Below the pieces are notes generated by a model. The model had not been told where the DNA came from. It saw only the letters and a list, made by a program, of their open reading frames with translations, and made no database searches. Shown here piece after piece: positions 7,432 through 19,163 of a stretch of DNA of 64,000 nucleotides (positions within the stretch are counted from its first letter, which is position 1; every line of letters starts with the position of its first letter). Source of the DNA: Streptomyces gelaticus (GTDB lineage Bacteria > Actinomycetota > Actinomycetes > Streptomycetales > Streptomycetaceae); the NCBI RefSeq assembly GCF_014649535.1, contig NZ_BMTF01000029.1:1-64000 (forward strand). Direction: 5' to 3'. The translations under genes and the position numbers were made by a program.

Positions 7432-9177
7432 ATGACCAGCACGATCATCACAGGTGGGCGGGTACGCACACTCGATCCGAACGCACCCGAGGCCGAGGCG
7501 TTGGTGCTGTCCGGCGGGCGCGTGCTCGCTGTGGGGGACCGGGACGCCATGGCGGAAGCGGCGGGTCCCGATGCCCGCCGGATCGATGTCGAAGGCGGCA
7601 CAGTGATGCCCGGCCTGATCGACACCCATCCGCATGTCCTGCACTTCGGAACCTTGGCGGGCGGGCTCGTCGACCTCACCGACGCCGTCGATCACGCGGA
7701 CATCGTGGCGCGCATCCGGGCCGAGGCCGCGAACACGCCACCGGGGGAGTGGATCATGTGCACCCCGGTCGGTGAGCCGCACTACTTCGTGCGCCGTTCG
7801 GAGCGGGATCTGCCCGAACGGCGTCTGCCCGATCGATGGACCCTCGACTCGGCGACCGACGCCCATCCGGTGCTGATCCAGGCGTGGGCGCCCCGCATGC
7901 CGAACGTGGTCGCGTTCAACAGCGCGGGCCTGCGCGCGGTCGGACTCACCTCCTTCATCCCCGGCCGGGTCTGCGACGTCGAGATCGACAAGAACGAAGC
8001 CGGTGACCTGACCGGAATCCTGCGCGGACCTGTCACCAACTACTACACCTACGACCCCTTCTGGGGGCAGATCCTGACCAAGCTGCCGAAACCGAGCATG
8101 GAGAACGCCGTCGCCGGTACGACCGCGGAGTTGGCGCGCTACGCGGCGCAGGGCGTGACCACCGTGTACGAGGGGCACGCGATGGAACCGGAACACATCG
8201 CGCTCTACCGACAGCTGCGCGCGACCGATTCCCTGCCCCTTCGCGTGATGGCGACGCTGGACGCCGAGTCGGTCATCTTCTATCCGTTCGACCCGCTCCC
8301 GCACGGCGAATTCGCCGCTCGCCTCGAGCAGCTCGCCGACCAGATCTCGGACGACGGCGACGACATGCTGCGGGTCGGCGGGCTCACATTCAGCCCGGGC
8401 GGCCCTTGCTTCTCGGGATACTTCGCGACCTACGAGCCCTACGCGGACCCCTTCGGCAAACCCACCCGTGGCGTGCGATTCCTGTCCCTGGACAAGGAGG
8501 AGACCTTCATCAGGTTCTGTGCCGCCAACGGCATCCGTGCGAACCTGTGCCTCGGTGCGTATCGCGAGCACGACGAGTTCCTCGACATCGCGGAACGCGT
8601 TGTGCGGGAACACGATTTCCGTGACCGGCGCTGGATTCTCCAGCATGCCATGACGATCACGCCGAAGCAGGCCCGCCGATACGCGGAACTCGGTTTCCAG
8701 GTCACCACCAGCGCGGGATTCGCCTGGGGCAAAGGTGCGATGTACGGCGAGCGCATGGGGACTCACCTCTGGCGCGACCTCGAGCCGCTGCACCGTCTCA
8801 GCGATATCGGGCTTGATCTGGCGGGCGGTTCGGACTGGGGGCCGAAGAATCCGTGGGAGCAGATCGAACTGGCGCAGACCCACCGCTTCGCGGGCAGCGA
8901 TCACCGCAATGACGGGCCTGACCAGAAGCTTTCGCGCATAGAGGCGCTGCGCATGTGGACGACGGGGGCGGCGAAGGTGCTCGGCCGGCCCGAGATCGGC
9001 TCGCTCGCGCAGGGAAGCCACGCGGACCTGGTGATCGTGGATCGTGATCCGGTGACCTGCCCGGTGGAGGACCTTCGAGGTACCAGGGTGCTGCGGACGC
9101 TGCTGGGCGGGAGGACCGTCCATGACAGCGGCGAGCTCTCCTGCCCGGCCGAGGAGACGCAGGCGGTGGCGTCATGA
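7432..9177 (+). CDS. YtcJ-like metal-dependent amidohydrolase
   Basis: This 581-residue enzyme belongs to the Amidohydro_3 (YtcJ) branch of the amidohydrolase superfamily. These enzymes hydrolyse C-N bonds at a metal centre in a TIM barrel. After a beta-sandwich start (about residues 1-60), the barrel opens with the metal motif HPH at residues 66 and 68 (GLIDTHPHVL). Further candidate ligands are in LQHAMTITP and in LAGGSDWGPKNPW. The C-terminus returns to the composite beta domain (GSLAQGSHADLVIVDRDP). The ATG follows a strong GGAGGGAAG. Its stop overlaps the start of the M20 peptidase gene by ATGA, so the two are translationally coupled. TetR control through the palindrome upstream is likely. 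The natural substrate is unknown. Confidence 0.9.
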   Translation: MTSTIITGGRVRTLDPNAPEAEALVLSGGRVLAVGDRDAMAEAAGPDARRIDVEGGTVMPGLIDTHPHVLHFGTLAGGLVDLTDAVDHADIVARIRAEAANTPPGEWIMCTPVGEPHYFVRRSERDLPERRLPDRWTLDSATDAHPVLIQAWAPRMPNVVAFNSAGLRAVGLTSFIPGRVCDVEIDKNEAGDLTGILRGPVTNYYTYDPFWGQILTKLPKPSMENAVAGTTAELARYAAQGVTTVYEGHAMEPEHIALYRQLRATDSLPLRVMATLDAESVIFYPFDPLPHGEFAARLEQLADQISDDGDDMLRVGGLTFSPGGPCFSGYFATYEPYADPFGKPTRGVRFLSLDKEETFIRFCAANGIRANLCLGAYREHDEFLDIAERVVREHDFRDRRWILQHAMTITPKQARRYAELGFQVTTSAGFAWGKGAMYGERMGTHLWRDLEPLHRLSDIGLDLAGGSDWGPKNPWEQIELAQTHRFAGSDHRNDGPDQKLSRIEALRMWTTGAAKVLGRPEIGSLAQGSHADLVIVDRDPVTCPVEDLRGTRVLRTLLGGRTVHDSGELSCPAEETQAVAS

Positions 9178-10504
9178 CCGCCGACCGGTCGAACCGGGTG
9201 CTCGCCCGCATCGACAGCATGCGCGAGGAGATGGTGGCCACGCTGGCCGAGGCCGTCTCCATCCGAAGCGTGAACCCGACCTGTCCGGATCAGGACTATG
9301 ACGATCTGGTCGGTGGTGAAACGGAGGTCTCCCGGCTGCTGGCGACACTGTACCGGCAGGCCGGCGCGGAGACCGAGCTGTTCGGCGAGGTGCCGGGCCG
9401 GGACAACGTGGTCGGCGTGGTGCACGGTAGTGGCGGCGGGCGCTCGCTGATCTTCAACGGCCATGTCGACGTCGTACCGGCGGACGACTCCGTGCAGTGG
9501 ACCCACGACCCCTTCACGGCGTTCATCGACGAGACCCATGTCTGGGGCCGGGGATCGGCGGACATGAAGAGCGGACTCGTTGCGCAGGCCTTCGCCGCCA
9601 GAGCACTGACCGAGACCGGGACACGGCTGCGAGGCGACCTGATCCTGCAGGGCTGGTCGGCGAGGAGAACCTCGAACACCACCTGGGGACCTCCGCCGTC
9701 CTGGGTCGCGGCTTCACCGCCGACGGGGCGATCATCGCCGAGCCCACCGGCGCCGACCGGCCGTTGACCGTCATGCCGGCCACTCCCGGCGTGCTGGTCA
9801 TGCGCATCGCGGTGACAGGGCGCAGCGCGCACGCGTCGATGCGCTCGCGCATGCGCGCCCAGGCGGGGGTTGACGAATACGCCGCCGACCCCGTCGCCGC
9901 CAGCGCGATCGACGCCGCTGTGCTGATCCACGACGGGCTGCGCCGGCTCGAGGCCGAATGGGTCGAGAGCCGGACGGACCCACTGTTCGAAAAAGGCCAG
10001 TTCACCATCGGTCTGAACGTGGTCGATGGCGCCGCGCACGGCAGCCGCAACGTCGCGTTCATTCCCGACAGTACGACCCTCGAATACGCGATCTTCTACC
10101 CGCCCGCGACGGACGTGTACGAGATCCGGTCGGAGATCGCGCGCACGGTGCTGGACATCGTGCGGCAAGACCCCTGGCTGCGCGTCAACCCTCCGCGCAT
10201 CGACTGGCCGATGCACTATCCGGGCGGTCGGACCGACCGGGATCATCCGCTCTGCCGGACAGTGCGCGCCGCTCGCGAGCAAGCGGCCCTCGGTACCCCG
10301 TACGCCGGCCCGGGCGATGTGCTGCCGTTCCCCTCGGCCACCGATCTCACCTGGTTCACCGCCGTCGGCATCCCCGCCGTCGGGCTGGGGCCGGGCGCCC
10401 AGGTCATGGCACACGCTGTCGATGAGCGGTGTGCGATTGACGAGATGGTCGATGCCGCGAAGGCATACGCGGTGGCGGCGATCGAATGGTGCGGTGCAGC
10501 ATGA
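9174..10504 (+). pseudogene. M20-family metallopeptidase/deacylase, frameshifted
   Basis: The first part reads as an M20 peptidase (ArgE/DapE/acetylornithine deacetylase type). It has the metal motifs FNGHVDVVP and WGRGSADMKSG in the frame starting at 9174. Near 9650-9653 the frame breaks, and the homologous sequence resumes in another frame with LVGEENLEHH (the catalytic GEE), then AEPTGADRP and the lid and C-terminal domains down to a stop at 10504. Restoring one base would give about 443 residues, the usual size. The start overlaps the amidohydrolase stop by ATGA. The remaining sequence shows no other damage, so the break is either a very recent inactivation or a sequencing error. The family hydrolyses N-acyl amino acids, di-/tripeptides or carbamoyl compounds. 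Confidence 0.78.
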
Positions 10505-10668
10505 ACAACGACACCGCCGAACTCTCGGCGATCGCACCGTACACGGCGATCGGATTGTCGATCGCACTTCCCCGGGAAACGGCGACCCGGACATCGTCGC
10601 GGCCCTTGGGCAGCAGCCGAGCTCTCACCGTCTTCGTCCATGAGCGTGGTCGAAAGGAGGCGCGATGA
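10501..10668 (+). CDS. Short reading frame coupled to the M20 gene, probable gene stump
   Basis: This 55-residue frame starts with an ATG that overlaps the M20 stop (ATGA), exactly as the M20 gene overlaps the amidohydrolase. The first 20 residues look like a genuine protein start, but the rest is Arg/Ser-rich and low in secondary structure. The original third gene of the operon was therefore probably truncated. The frame ends in another ATGA overlap with the next small frame. No function can be assigned. Confidence 0.3.
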   Translation: MNNDTAELSAIAPYTAIGLSIALPRETATRTSSRPLGSSRALTVFVHERGRKEAR

Positions 10669-10727
10669 CTTCTGCGCACGGCAAGCCCTGCCCGGCCGCC
10701 GGCATTTCGGGGTCGAGCGCGTCGTAG
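10665..10727 (+). CDS. 20-residue frame with a strong ribosome-binding site, probable gene stump
   Basis: The ATG is preceded by AAAGGAGG at ideal spacing and overlaps the previous stop, which marks a real translation start. The frame ends after 20 codons. It is best explained as the surviving 5' end of a fourth operon gene whose body was lost, since the sequence up to the hairpin at 10874 shows no continuous homologue. Confidence 0.3.
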   Translation: MTSAHGKPCPAAGISGSSAS

Positions 10728-10873
10728 CTCGGTATCGTGACGCTCCGGGCGGCGGCCGAAGCAGGGGCTGTGGAGATTCACTTGGTCATCTCGCACGGCG
10801 CTCGACGGTGCATACAGCTGGAGACCGATCTGAGCGTCGCACCACCACGAAGCCACAGGCATGCACGGCGTCA

Positions 10874-10911
10874 CCGGCAGGACCTGGCCGCACCCGGCCA
10901 GGTCCTGCCGG
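10874..10911. terminator. Perfect 16-bp hairpin, probable terminator
   Basis: A perfect inverted repeat (arms 10874-10889 and 10896-10911, starting CCGGCAGG) encloses a 6-base loop. There is no T-tract, as is common for actinomycete terminators. It separates the amidohydrolase/peptidase operon and its decayed tail from the urease operon on the same strand, and so prevents read-through. Confidence 0.7.
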
Positions 10912-11195
10912 CGACGCCGACTCGGTTGTACGGGACTCTGAGGGCGGCGGCAGCGCTGGATCCATCGGACGCGGCCATGGTGAACGGGCGCTGTCTGTCT
11001 GTCGGTCCGGGCCGCCACACGGACGGCCGGAGTGATTCCGGGCCCTGGGATTGACCTGCCTGACGGGGTGGCGACCGCGTACCCCGTATCGCGGATTCAG
11101 CAGATCGTGTTGTTCGTCGGCATCTTGGCCGTTTTACCGATCTCGTCCGCTCACTATCGGGGGACGCCCGGTTTCCGTTCTGGAGGAACGTGCCC

Positions 11196-11261
11196 GTGAT
11201 CTCCGGCATGCCTGGCCGCATGTACTGCCCGACCAAGAGAAATGGCTCATCGTGCATTTGA
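11196..11261 (+). CDS. Possible 21-residue leader frame overlapping the urease start
   Basis: The best ribosome-binding site upstream of the urease operon (GGAGGAA, about 11182-11188) faces a GTG at 11196 that is out of frame with urease. The resulting 21-codon frame ends at 11261, 10 bases inside the fused urease subunit gene, whose own GTG has only a weak AAGAGA upstream. Translation of the leader could therefore couple to urease synthesis. This is an inference from spacing alone. A frameshift near the true urease start is the alternative. Confidence 0.3.
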   Translation: MISGMPGRMYCPTKRNGSSCI

Positions 11262-12105
11262 CTCCGCATGAGCAAGAGCGTCTGCTGATCCATGTCGCAG
11301 CCGACGTTGCGCAGAAGCGCCGCGACCGCGGGCTGCTCCTCAACCACCCGGAAGTCGTGGCCCTGTTGACGGTGCACGTCTTCGAAGCGGCGCGCGACGG
11401 CAAGACGGTCAGCGACATCATGGACTCGGGTCGGCGCCTGATCAGCCGGGCGGAGGTGATGCACGGCGTCCCGGAGATGATCAAGAGCGTCCAGGTGGAG
11501 GCCACCTTCCCGGACGGGACCAAGCTGGTCACCATTCACGATCCCATTCCGGAGGCCGCAGAGGAGCTCGAGATCCATCCGGGCAAGGTCGAGCATCCCC
11601 AGCCGCCCCGCACGCCGGGCTCGCCGGTCGACTGCGACGACAGCGGCAACTCATCCGTGGGCTGCGACGAGTACGACGACACAGCCTCCCGGTACGACGC
11701 GATCTACTTCAACGTGCACCTCGACGGGGACACGCAAGGCGACAGCCTGCAGAAGAACGCCACCACCTTGCCGGGCCCGGGCAAGACGAAGATCAAGGTG
11801 AAGAACGAATCGGACCGTCCCATTCAGGTCGGTTCCCACTATCACTTCGCCGAGGTCAATCCAGGACTCAAAGTCGTCGGCATCGAGATCCCTGCCGGTC
11901 AGACAGTCCCGAGCGACGGCAGTCTCTGGGACTGCGATGCGGCGAAAGGCCGACGGCTCAACATCGCCGCAGGCACGGCCGTGCGCTTCGAACCAGGTGA
12001 CGAGTGCTGCGTGGAGCTGGTGCAGATCCAGGGGGATGTCACGGCCGACAGCGGCAACACCAGCGACCTCACCAAGATCCAGGGACTGCGCGAAGGAATC
12101 GTCCG

Positions 12106-12109
<4 letters not shown>
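11252..12109 (+). CDS. ureAB: Urease gamma/beta fusion subunit
   Basis: This 285-residue protein joins the two small structural subunits of nickel urease, as in Helicobacter UreA. The gamma part (residues 1 to about 105) has [19 protein letters not shown], then [21 protein letters not shown] and [18 protein letters not shown]. The beta part (about 145-265) has [19 protein letters not shown] and [14 protein letters not shown] Cys/Asp-rich linker (about 115-140) joins them. The beta part carries an extra segment between the VN strand and the AAGTAVRF strand, and a C-terminal extension. GTG 11252 is chosen because it gives the canonical gamma N-terminus. The stop overlaps the alpha-subunit ATG (ATGA). 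The assembled (gamma-beta-alpha)3 enzyme hydrolyses urea to ammonia and carbamate in the cytoplasm. Confidence 0.92.
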
Positions 12110-14157
<2,048 letters not shown>

Positions 14158-14276
14158 ACCGCCACCTGCCCGGCCGTCGGAGCAACAGCATCGCGGCCGG
14201 GCCCCCGGGGCCGGTACACCATGACCCGCCCGCGCCCGGCACGACTTCCGACCCTGCGAAAGGCAGCCGCTCAACC

Positions 14277-14951
14277 ATGAGCCGTGCAGCCCTGCTCCTC
14301 CTGGCCGACGGCCGCTTCCCCGCCGGAGGGCATGCCCACTCGGGTGGCGTCGAAGCCGCCGTCGCCCACGGAGCCGTTCACGACACCGAAAGCCTGGAGG
14401 CATTCTGCCTCGGCCGTCTGCACACCACCGGCCTGACCATGGCCGGTCTGGCCGCCGCGGCCGCCGCCGGGCATGACCCGCTGCTGCTGGACGACGCCGC
14501 CGACGCACGCACCCCCGTCCCCGCGCTCCGCGCCGTCGCCCGTCGGCTCGGCCGTCAGATGATGCGCGCGGCCCGAGCGACCTTCCCGTCCGAAGACCTG
14601 GAACTGCTGGCCGCCGAGCGCCCCCGGGGCGCCCACCAGCCGCTCGTGCTGGGCCTCGCCGCCCGGGCCGCCGGACTCACCGCTCTGGACGCCGCCTACG
14701 CCACCGCGTACGAGAACGTCAGCGGCCCGGCCACCGCGGCAGTGCGCCTGCTGAGCCTCGACCCTCTCGACGCCTCGGGGCTACTGGCCCGCCTCAGCCC
14801 CGATATGGACGCCGTCGCCACAGCTGCCGCCCGGGCCGCGGATCGGGTCACGACCGAGGGGGTCGACGCCCTCCCGTCCGCGTCCTCTCCGTTGCTGGAC
14901 ATCATCGGCGAGCAGCACGCCGCCTGGACCGTCCGGCTCTTCGCCTCCTGA
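14277..14951 (+). CDS. ureF: Urease accessory protein UreF
   Basis: This 224-residue all-helical protein belongs to the UreF family. UreF bridges UreD and UreG in the complex that inserts nickel into apo-urease. The hallmark start is visible at residues 5-25 ([19 protein letters not shown]), as are the C-terminal [12 protein letters not shown] segment and the Arg/Ala-rich middle. The gene lies 119 bases downstream of ureC, the largest gap in the operon, with GAAAGGCAGC about 10 bases before the ATG. It is followed by ureG after 28 bases. Confidence 0.92.
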   Translation: MSRAALLLLADGRFPAGGHAHSGGVEAAVAHGAVHDTESLEAFCLGRLHTTGLTMAGLAAAAAAGHDPLLLDDAADARTPVPALRAVARRLGRQMMRAARATFPSEDLELLAAERPRGAHQPLVLGLAARAAGLTALDAAYATAYENVSGPATAAVRLLSLDPLDASGLLARLSPDMDAVATAAARAADRVTTEGVDALPSASSPLLDIIGEQHAAWTVRLFAS

Positions 14952-14979
14952 AACCCTCCCTTCCCACCTGGAGTTCTCC

Positions 14980-15671
<692 letters not shown>

Positions 15672-15675
<4 letters not shown>

Positions 15676-16520
15676 GCCACGCCGCACAAATCGTCGATGA
15701 CCGAGCGGCGTCGACCGGATCCCTCTCCGGCGCCGAGGAGCCCGCCGGGCACCCGCACGGAGTACGGGCCACGGCCCGCATCCGCGCCACGTACAACGGA
15801 CGTGCCACCACGCTTCCACAGCTACGCAGTGACGGCCCGTTCCACCTCCGACGCATGCGCACCGACGGGAACTCCGCCAAGGTGGGGATCATCGGTGCCA
15901 TGAGCGCCCCACTCGGCGGCGACCGACTCACCATCGACGTCACCGTGGAGGACCGGGCCCTGTTGGAGGTCACGACAGCCGCCGCCACACTCGCCCTGCG
16001 CGGCCCCACCGCCGCGCCGGCCACGTACGACGTACGGCTCACCGCCGGGGAGCACGCCGGCCTGCGCTGGCTGCCCCGGCCGCTGATCAGCGCTGCCGAC
16101 AGCAACCTCAGGCAGACTTGCCATGTCGAACTTGCCTCCACCGCCCGGTTGTTACTGAGGGAGGAGCAAATCCTGGGCCGGGCCAACGAGGACCCGGGCC
16201 ACCTCGTGAGCAGACTCCTGGTCCACCGTGCCGGGAGACCGCTGCTCGACCAGCAGACGGCATACGGGAATCCGGAGCCTGGCTGGGACGGTCCGGCCAG
16301 GCTGCACGGACACCGCGCCGTCGGCCAACTCCTGCTCGTGGACCCGAAGATGGGCACTCGTCACGACCCTGTCCTTCTCCGCACGGGATCCCGGGACGGG
16401 TGCGCTGTTCTCACACCGCTGGCCGACGGCCGGGCACTGCTCGCGACCGCCGTCGCACCGACCTCCTCAGTTCTGCGGGAACTGCTCGACGAGGCCCTCG
16501 CACACGCGCTGCGAGGGTAG
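15672..16520 (+). CDS. ureD: Urease accessory protein UreD (UreH)
   Basis: This 282-residue beta-rich protein binds apo-urease directly and accepts nickel from UreG via UreF. Family features are [20 protein letters not shown] at about 40-60, a [10 protein letters not shown] strand, and the [12 protein letters not shown] segment near 155-165. It is the last gene of the operon, ATGA-coupled to ureG. No ureE lies nearby, so nickel loading must depend on UreG alone or on a UreE encoded elsewhere. It converges on the FabV gene, with 106 bases between the stops. Confidence 0.92.
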
Positions 16521-16626
16521 CGCGGGCCACCTGCAGGCCCCGGCCGTCACAGGCCGGACGGACCTCGGTGCGACGAAGGGGGAGAACCGCTCGGCGGGGG
16601 TTCCGCATGGCGGATCCGTGCCGGGG

Positions 16627-17841
16627 TCAGGATGTGGGAACGGGCCAGGGGATGTCGGTGGCCACCGCGGCGGTGTAGTCGACGCCCGGCACGGAGAATC
16701 CGTACAGGCGTTGGACCTCGGCGTGGAACCAGTCGAGGTCGGCGAGACCGGCGATGGTATCGGTCGTGGCGGCCGCCCAGCGTTCGGTGACGGCCGTCTG
16801 GACGTCTTCAGCGAGTTCCCAGGTGTCCAGGCGGATCCGGCCTTCGTCATCCAGGGCGAGCGGGGCGGCACCGGTGAGTTGGTCCCACAGGGCGGCAAGT
16901 TGATGTACTGGCGGGACCAGGTCCTCTCCAAGGACGCCGCGCAGCAGGCCGGTGTACAGGGCGATGCCGGGGATGGCGGTGGAGGACTGGGTGACGGCGG
17001 CGCCGTTGACAGAGGTCACGGCCCGCCCGCCCACCGTTTTGTCGAGCCGCTCGCTCAGGGTGCGGGCGGTGGCCTCCAGGTGGGCCTTGGCCGCGCCGAT
17101 GGTGCCCTGCCGGTAGATCGCCGCTGTCAGCGGCGATCCGATGTACGACAGCGCGACGGTAGCGAAGCCCTCGGCGAGCAGTCCCCGACCGGCCAGGTGC
17201 TCGATCCAGCGTTCCCAGTCCGCACCGCCCATCACGGCCACGGTTTGCTCGACATCATCGCCCTCAGCCGGCCCGGTCTCGACCTCGCGCACCTCGGGAA
17301 CGCCCTGGTCGTCGAAAACAAGGGTCTTGGTGCGGTTCGCCCGGCCGATCGGCTTGAGGACGGAGGCGTACGTGGTGCCGGTGGCCGGGTCGGTGCGTCG
17401 TGGCGCGGCCACCGAGTAGATCAGGTAGTCCAGCCTGCCGCCGAAACGCTGTTCGATGAGATCGGCGACCTGATTCTTCATCGTGTCGGAGAACGCGTCG
17501 CCGTTGAGGAAGACCAGATCCCGCCCGGCGGTACGGGCGATGTCGGCGGTGGCGGCGGTGCGGTACCAGCCGGCCGTAGCGGTACGCCGTTCGGTGGGGG
17601 CCTTCTCGAAGGAGACCATGATGCCGCGGATACCGGCGCGCTTGAGTCCGGCGACAGTGGCCGCCAGGCCATATCCGGCCGAGGAGCCGATGATCAGAGC
17701 CACCGGTCCGGCACCCTCCGGCACGTCGGCAGAGTCGGGGCATGCCTGCCACATGTCGGCCACCAGCCGCTCGCAGCCCGCCGGGTGGGAGTCGAGGAAG
17801 AGGAAGCCCCGGTTGCGGGGGATGAGAACGCGCTCGCTCAC
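16627..17841 (-). CDS. fabV: FabV-type trans-2-enoyl-CoA/ACP reductase (NADH)
   Basis: This 404-residue protein matches the length of FabV/trans-2-enoyl-CoA reductases, enlarged SDR enzymes that reduce the enoyl double bond at the end of each fatty-acid elongation cycle and are insensitive to triclosan. The NADH-binding GSSAGYGLA is at about residues 52-60. The catalytic Y243-x8-K252 pair (AIYRQGTIGAAK) has the eight-residue spacing that distinguishes FabV from FabI. The GTG start follows AAGGA. It is a stand-alone gene, with a strong hairpin upstream (18100-18129) insulating it from the RidA gene. It could supply a dedicated fatty-acid or polyketide pathway or confer inhibitor tolerance. Confidence 0.92.
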   Translation of the reverse strand: MSERVLIPRNRGFLFLDSHPAGCERLVADMWQACPDSADVPEGAGPVALIIGSSAGYGLAATVAGLKRAGIRGIMVSFEKAPTERRTATAGWYRTAATADIARTAGRDLVFLNGDAFSDTMKNQVADLIEQRFGGRLDYLIYSVAAPRRTDPATGTTYASVLKPIGRANRTKTLVFDDQGVPEVREVETGPAEGDDVEQTVAVMGGADWERWIEHLAGRGLLAEGFATVALSYIGSPLTAAIYRQGTIGAAKAHLEATARTLSERLDKTVGGRAVTSVNGAAVTQSSTAIPGIALYTGLLRGVLGEDLVPPVHQLAALWDQLTGAAPLALDDEGRIRLDTWELAEDVQTAVTERWAAATTDTIAGLADLDWFHAEVQRLYGFSVPGVDYTAAVATDIPWPVPTS

Positions 17842-18099
17842 GATTGCAGTCCTTGGGTCGACTGAGCCAAAAACGCGGCAACCAGCCGGGCCGCCACGTT
17901 CTGCAAGTCTGCGACAGGACGAACACTGACAGTGGACCCACCAGGGACAAGGATCAGGAGCCGATCTTGGAGTGTTCCCCCACTTCCAGCAGGGCAAGAA
18001 GCAGCTGCGACCAGGCTCAGCACCGTCCGGCACTTCGCCCGCCCCCTGATCCGCTGCCGGCCGGACGAACCGCCCGGGCCGCCCTCAGCGCCGGGCGTC

Positions 18100-18129
18100 C
18101 CCGGACAGGCCCGAGCGGGCCTGTCCGGG
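18100..18129. terminator. 13-bp perfect hairpin downstream of the RidA gene
   Basis: Arms 18100-18112 and 18117-18129 pair perfectly around a GAGC loop. It lies 83 bases beyond the RidA stop, reading on the minus strand, and upstream of fabV. It therefore probably ends RidA transcription. There is no T-tract. Confidence 0.65.
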
Positions 18130-18211
18130 CGACAGCTTGCCCCGATCGGGAAACAGCGGACGCGGGGCACCCGATCGCGGGATCGGGCCGATGCTGCGCG
18201 CGGAGGATCCG

Positions 18212-18616
18212 CTATGGCCGTACCGCGACCGCGTCCACCTCGAACAGCATCCCCGGCAGCGCGAGCGAGGCCACGCCGCTCAGTGTCTGGGCCGGCAGCC
18301 TGTCTCCAAAACGGGCGTGCAGCGCCTTGCCGAGGATCTCCAGCTTGTCGAGGTCGTGGTCGACGATGAAGGTGCCGAGTCGGACCACGTGCTCGTAGCC
18401 AAGGCCGACCCCCTCCAGCGCCGACCGCAGCCGGTCGAACGCCAGGTCCACCTGGGTCGCGAAATCACCGGGGAGAGGAGCACCGGTGGCGTCGGAGGCG
18501 TACTGGCCGCCGATGAAGACGGGTACGCCGGGCGCCGAGACGGCATGGCTGTAGCCGAATGGTGCCGGGTCATGGAGGGCGGCTGGGTTGGTGATCGTGC
18601 GCTGATCGGTCGTCAT
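18212..18616 (-). CDS. RidA/YjgF-family enamine/imine deaminase
   Basis: This 134-residue protein is of RidA/YER057c/UK114 length. These trimeric proteins hydrolyse reactive enamine/imine intermediates such as 2-aminoacrylate, or act in catabolic pathways. Visible family elements are PFGYSHAVSAPGVPVFIGGQ near the start, QVDLAFDRLRSALE, the VRLGTFIVDHDLD strand, and the terminal LFEVDAVAVRP, which normally includes part of the active site. The canonical Arg of RidA proper (in the RPxR segment) is not obvious, so it may belong to a Rid2-7 subgroup. It is a single gene with no operon partner. Confidence 0.82.
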   Translation of the reverse strand: MTTDQRTITNPAALHDPAPFGYSHAVSAPGVPVFIGGQYASDATGAPLPGDFATQVDLAFDRLRSALEGVGLGYEHVVRLGTFIVDHDLDKLEILGKALHARFGDRLPAQTLSGVASLALPGMLFEVDAVAVRP

Positions 18617-19157
18617 GCCTGATTCAACATTGCGCACCGACCTGGCATTCCAACGGCAGCCGTCACGGCCACCCCGCCCACGACCTTCCGCGACGACGCG
18701 CGCCCACACACCGAACCTTGCGTCGCCACCGCCGCGCGCTCACCGTCTCCCACCCCGCGTCCCATGAGCCACCGCCGAACCTCGTACTGGGCGGCCTCCG
18801 GTTCAGTCCAGGCGGTCGTATGCGCCCGGCTCCCGCACGGCGACCAACGTCAGCTCTTCCGCGTCCCGGTACGCTCCGGCGCCGCAGAGGTGGCCGGCCA
18901 CCCGTTCTCCACCTGATGCGCGTCAGCCACGGCTGCGCGGGCACCAGCTGCTCCCATCCGTGCCGCTGCGCGGATGATCCAGCGTCCGAGATCTTCGCGC
19001 CCAGAACGCCCCGCAGGTCCCGGCTGAGTCAGCCGTGAACGAGGGCGGCTTCCTTCTCCACCACCGGCTGGTGGCAAACGCGGGCCACTCTCGATGGGGT
19101 CCGGGCGAACCGCTACCTTACGGGGCCAAGGAGTTTGATCGTTCTACCTAGTGTGGG
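18617..19157. other. 541-base region without a supported gene
   Basis: Several short overlapping frames exist on both strands. All are Arg/Pro-rich shadows without ribosome-binding sites or recognisable families. The right end must hold the promoter of the pentapeptide-repeat gene. No repeat or hairpin of note was found. Confidence 0.4.
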
Positions 19158-19163
19158 GTGTCT

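Noticed and set aside
7336-9123. Upstream extension of the TetR frame to about 800 residues
   Set aside because: The extension runs antisense through the amidohydrolase gene. The helix-turn-helix begins only near 7280 and the operator lies just upstream of 7335.
18101-18128. Considered as a protein-binding operator for fabV
   Set aside because: A 13-base GC-rich perfect stem with a 4-base loop is a much better terminator for the RidA gene than an operator.
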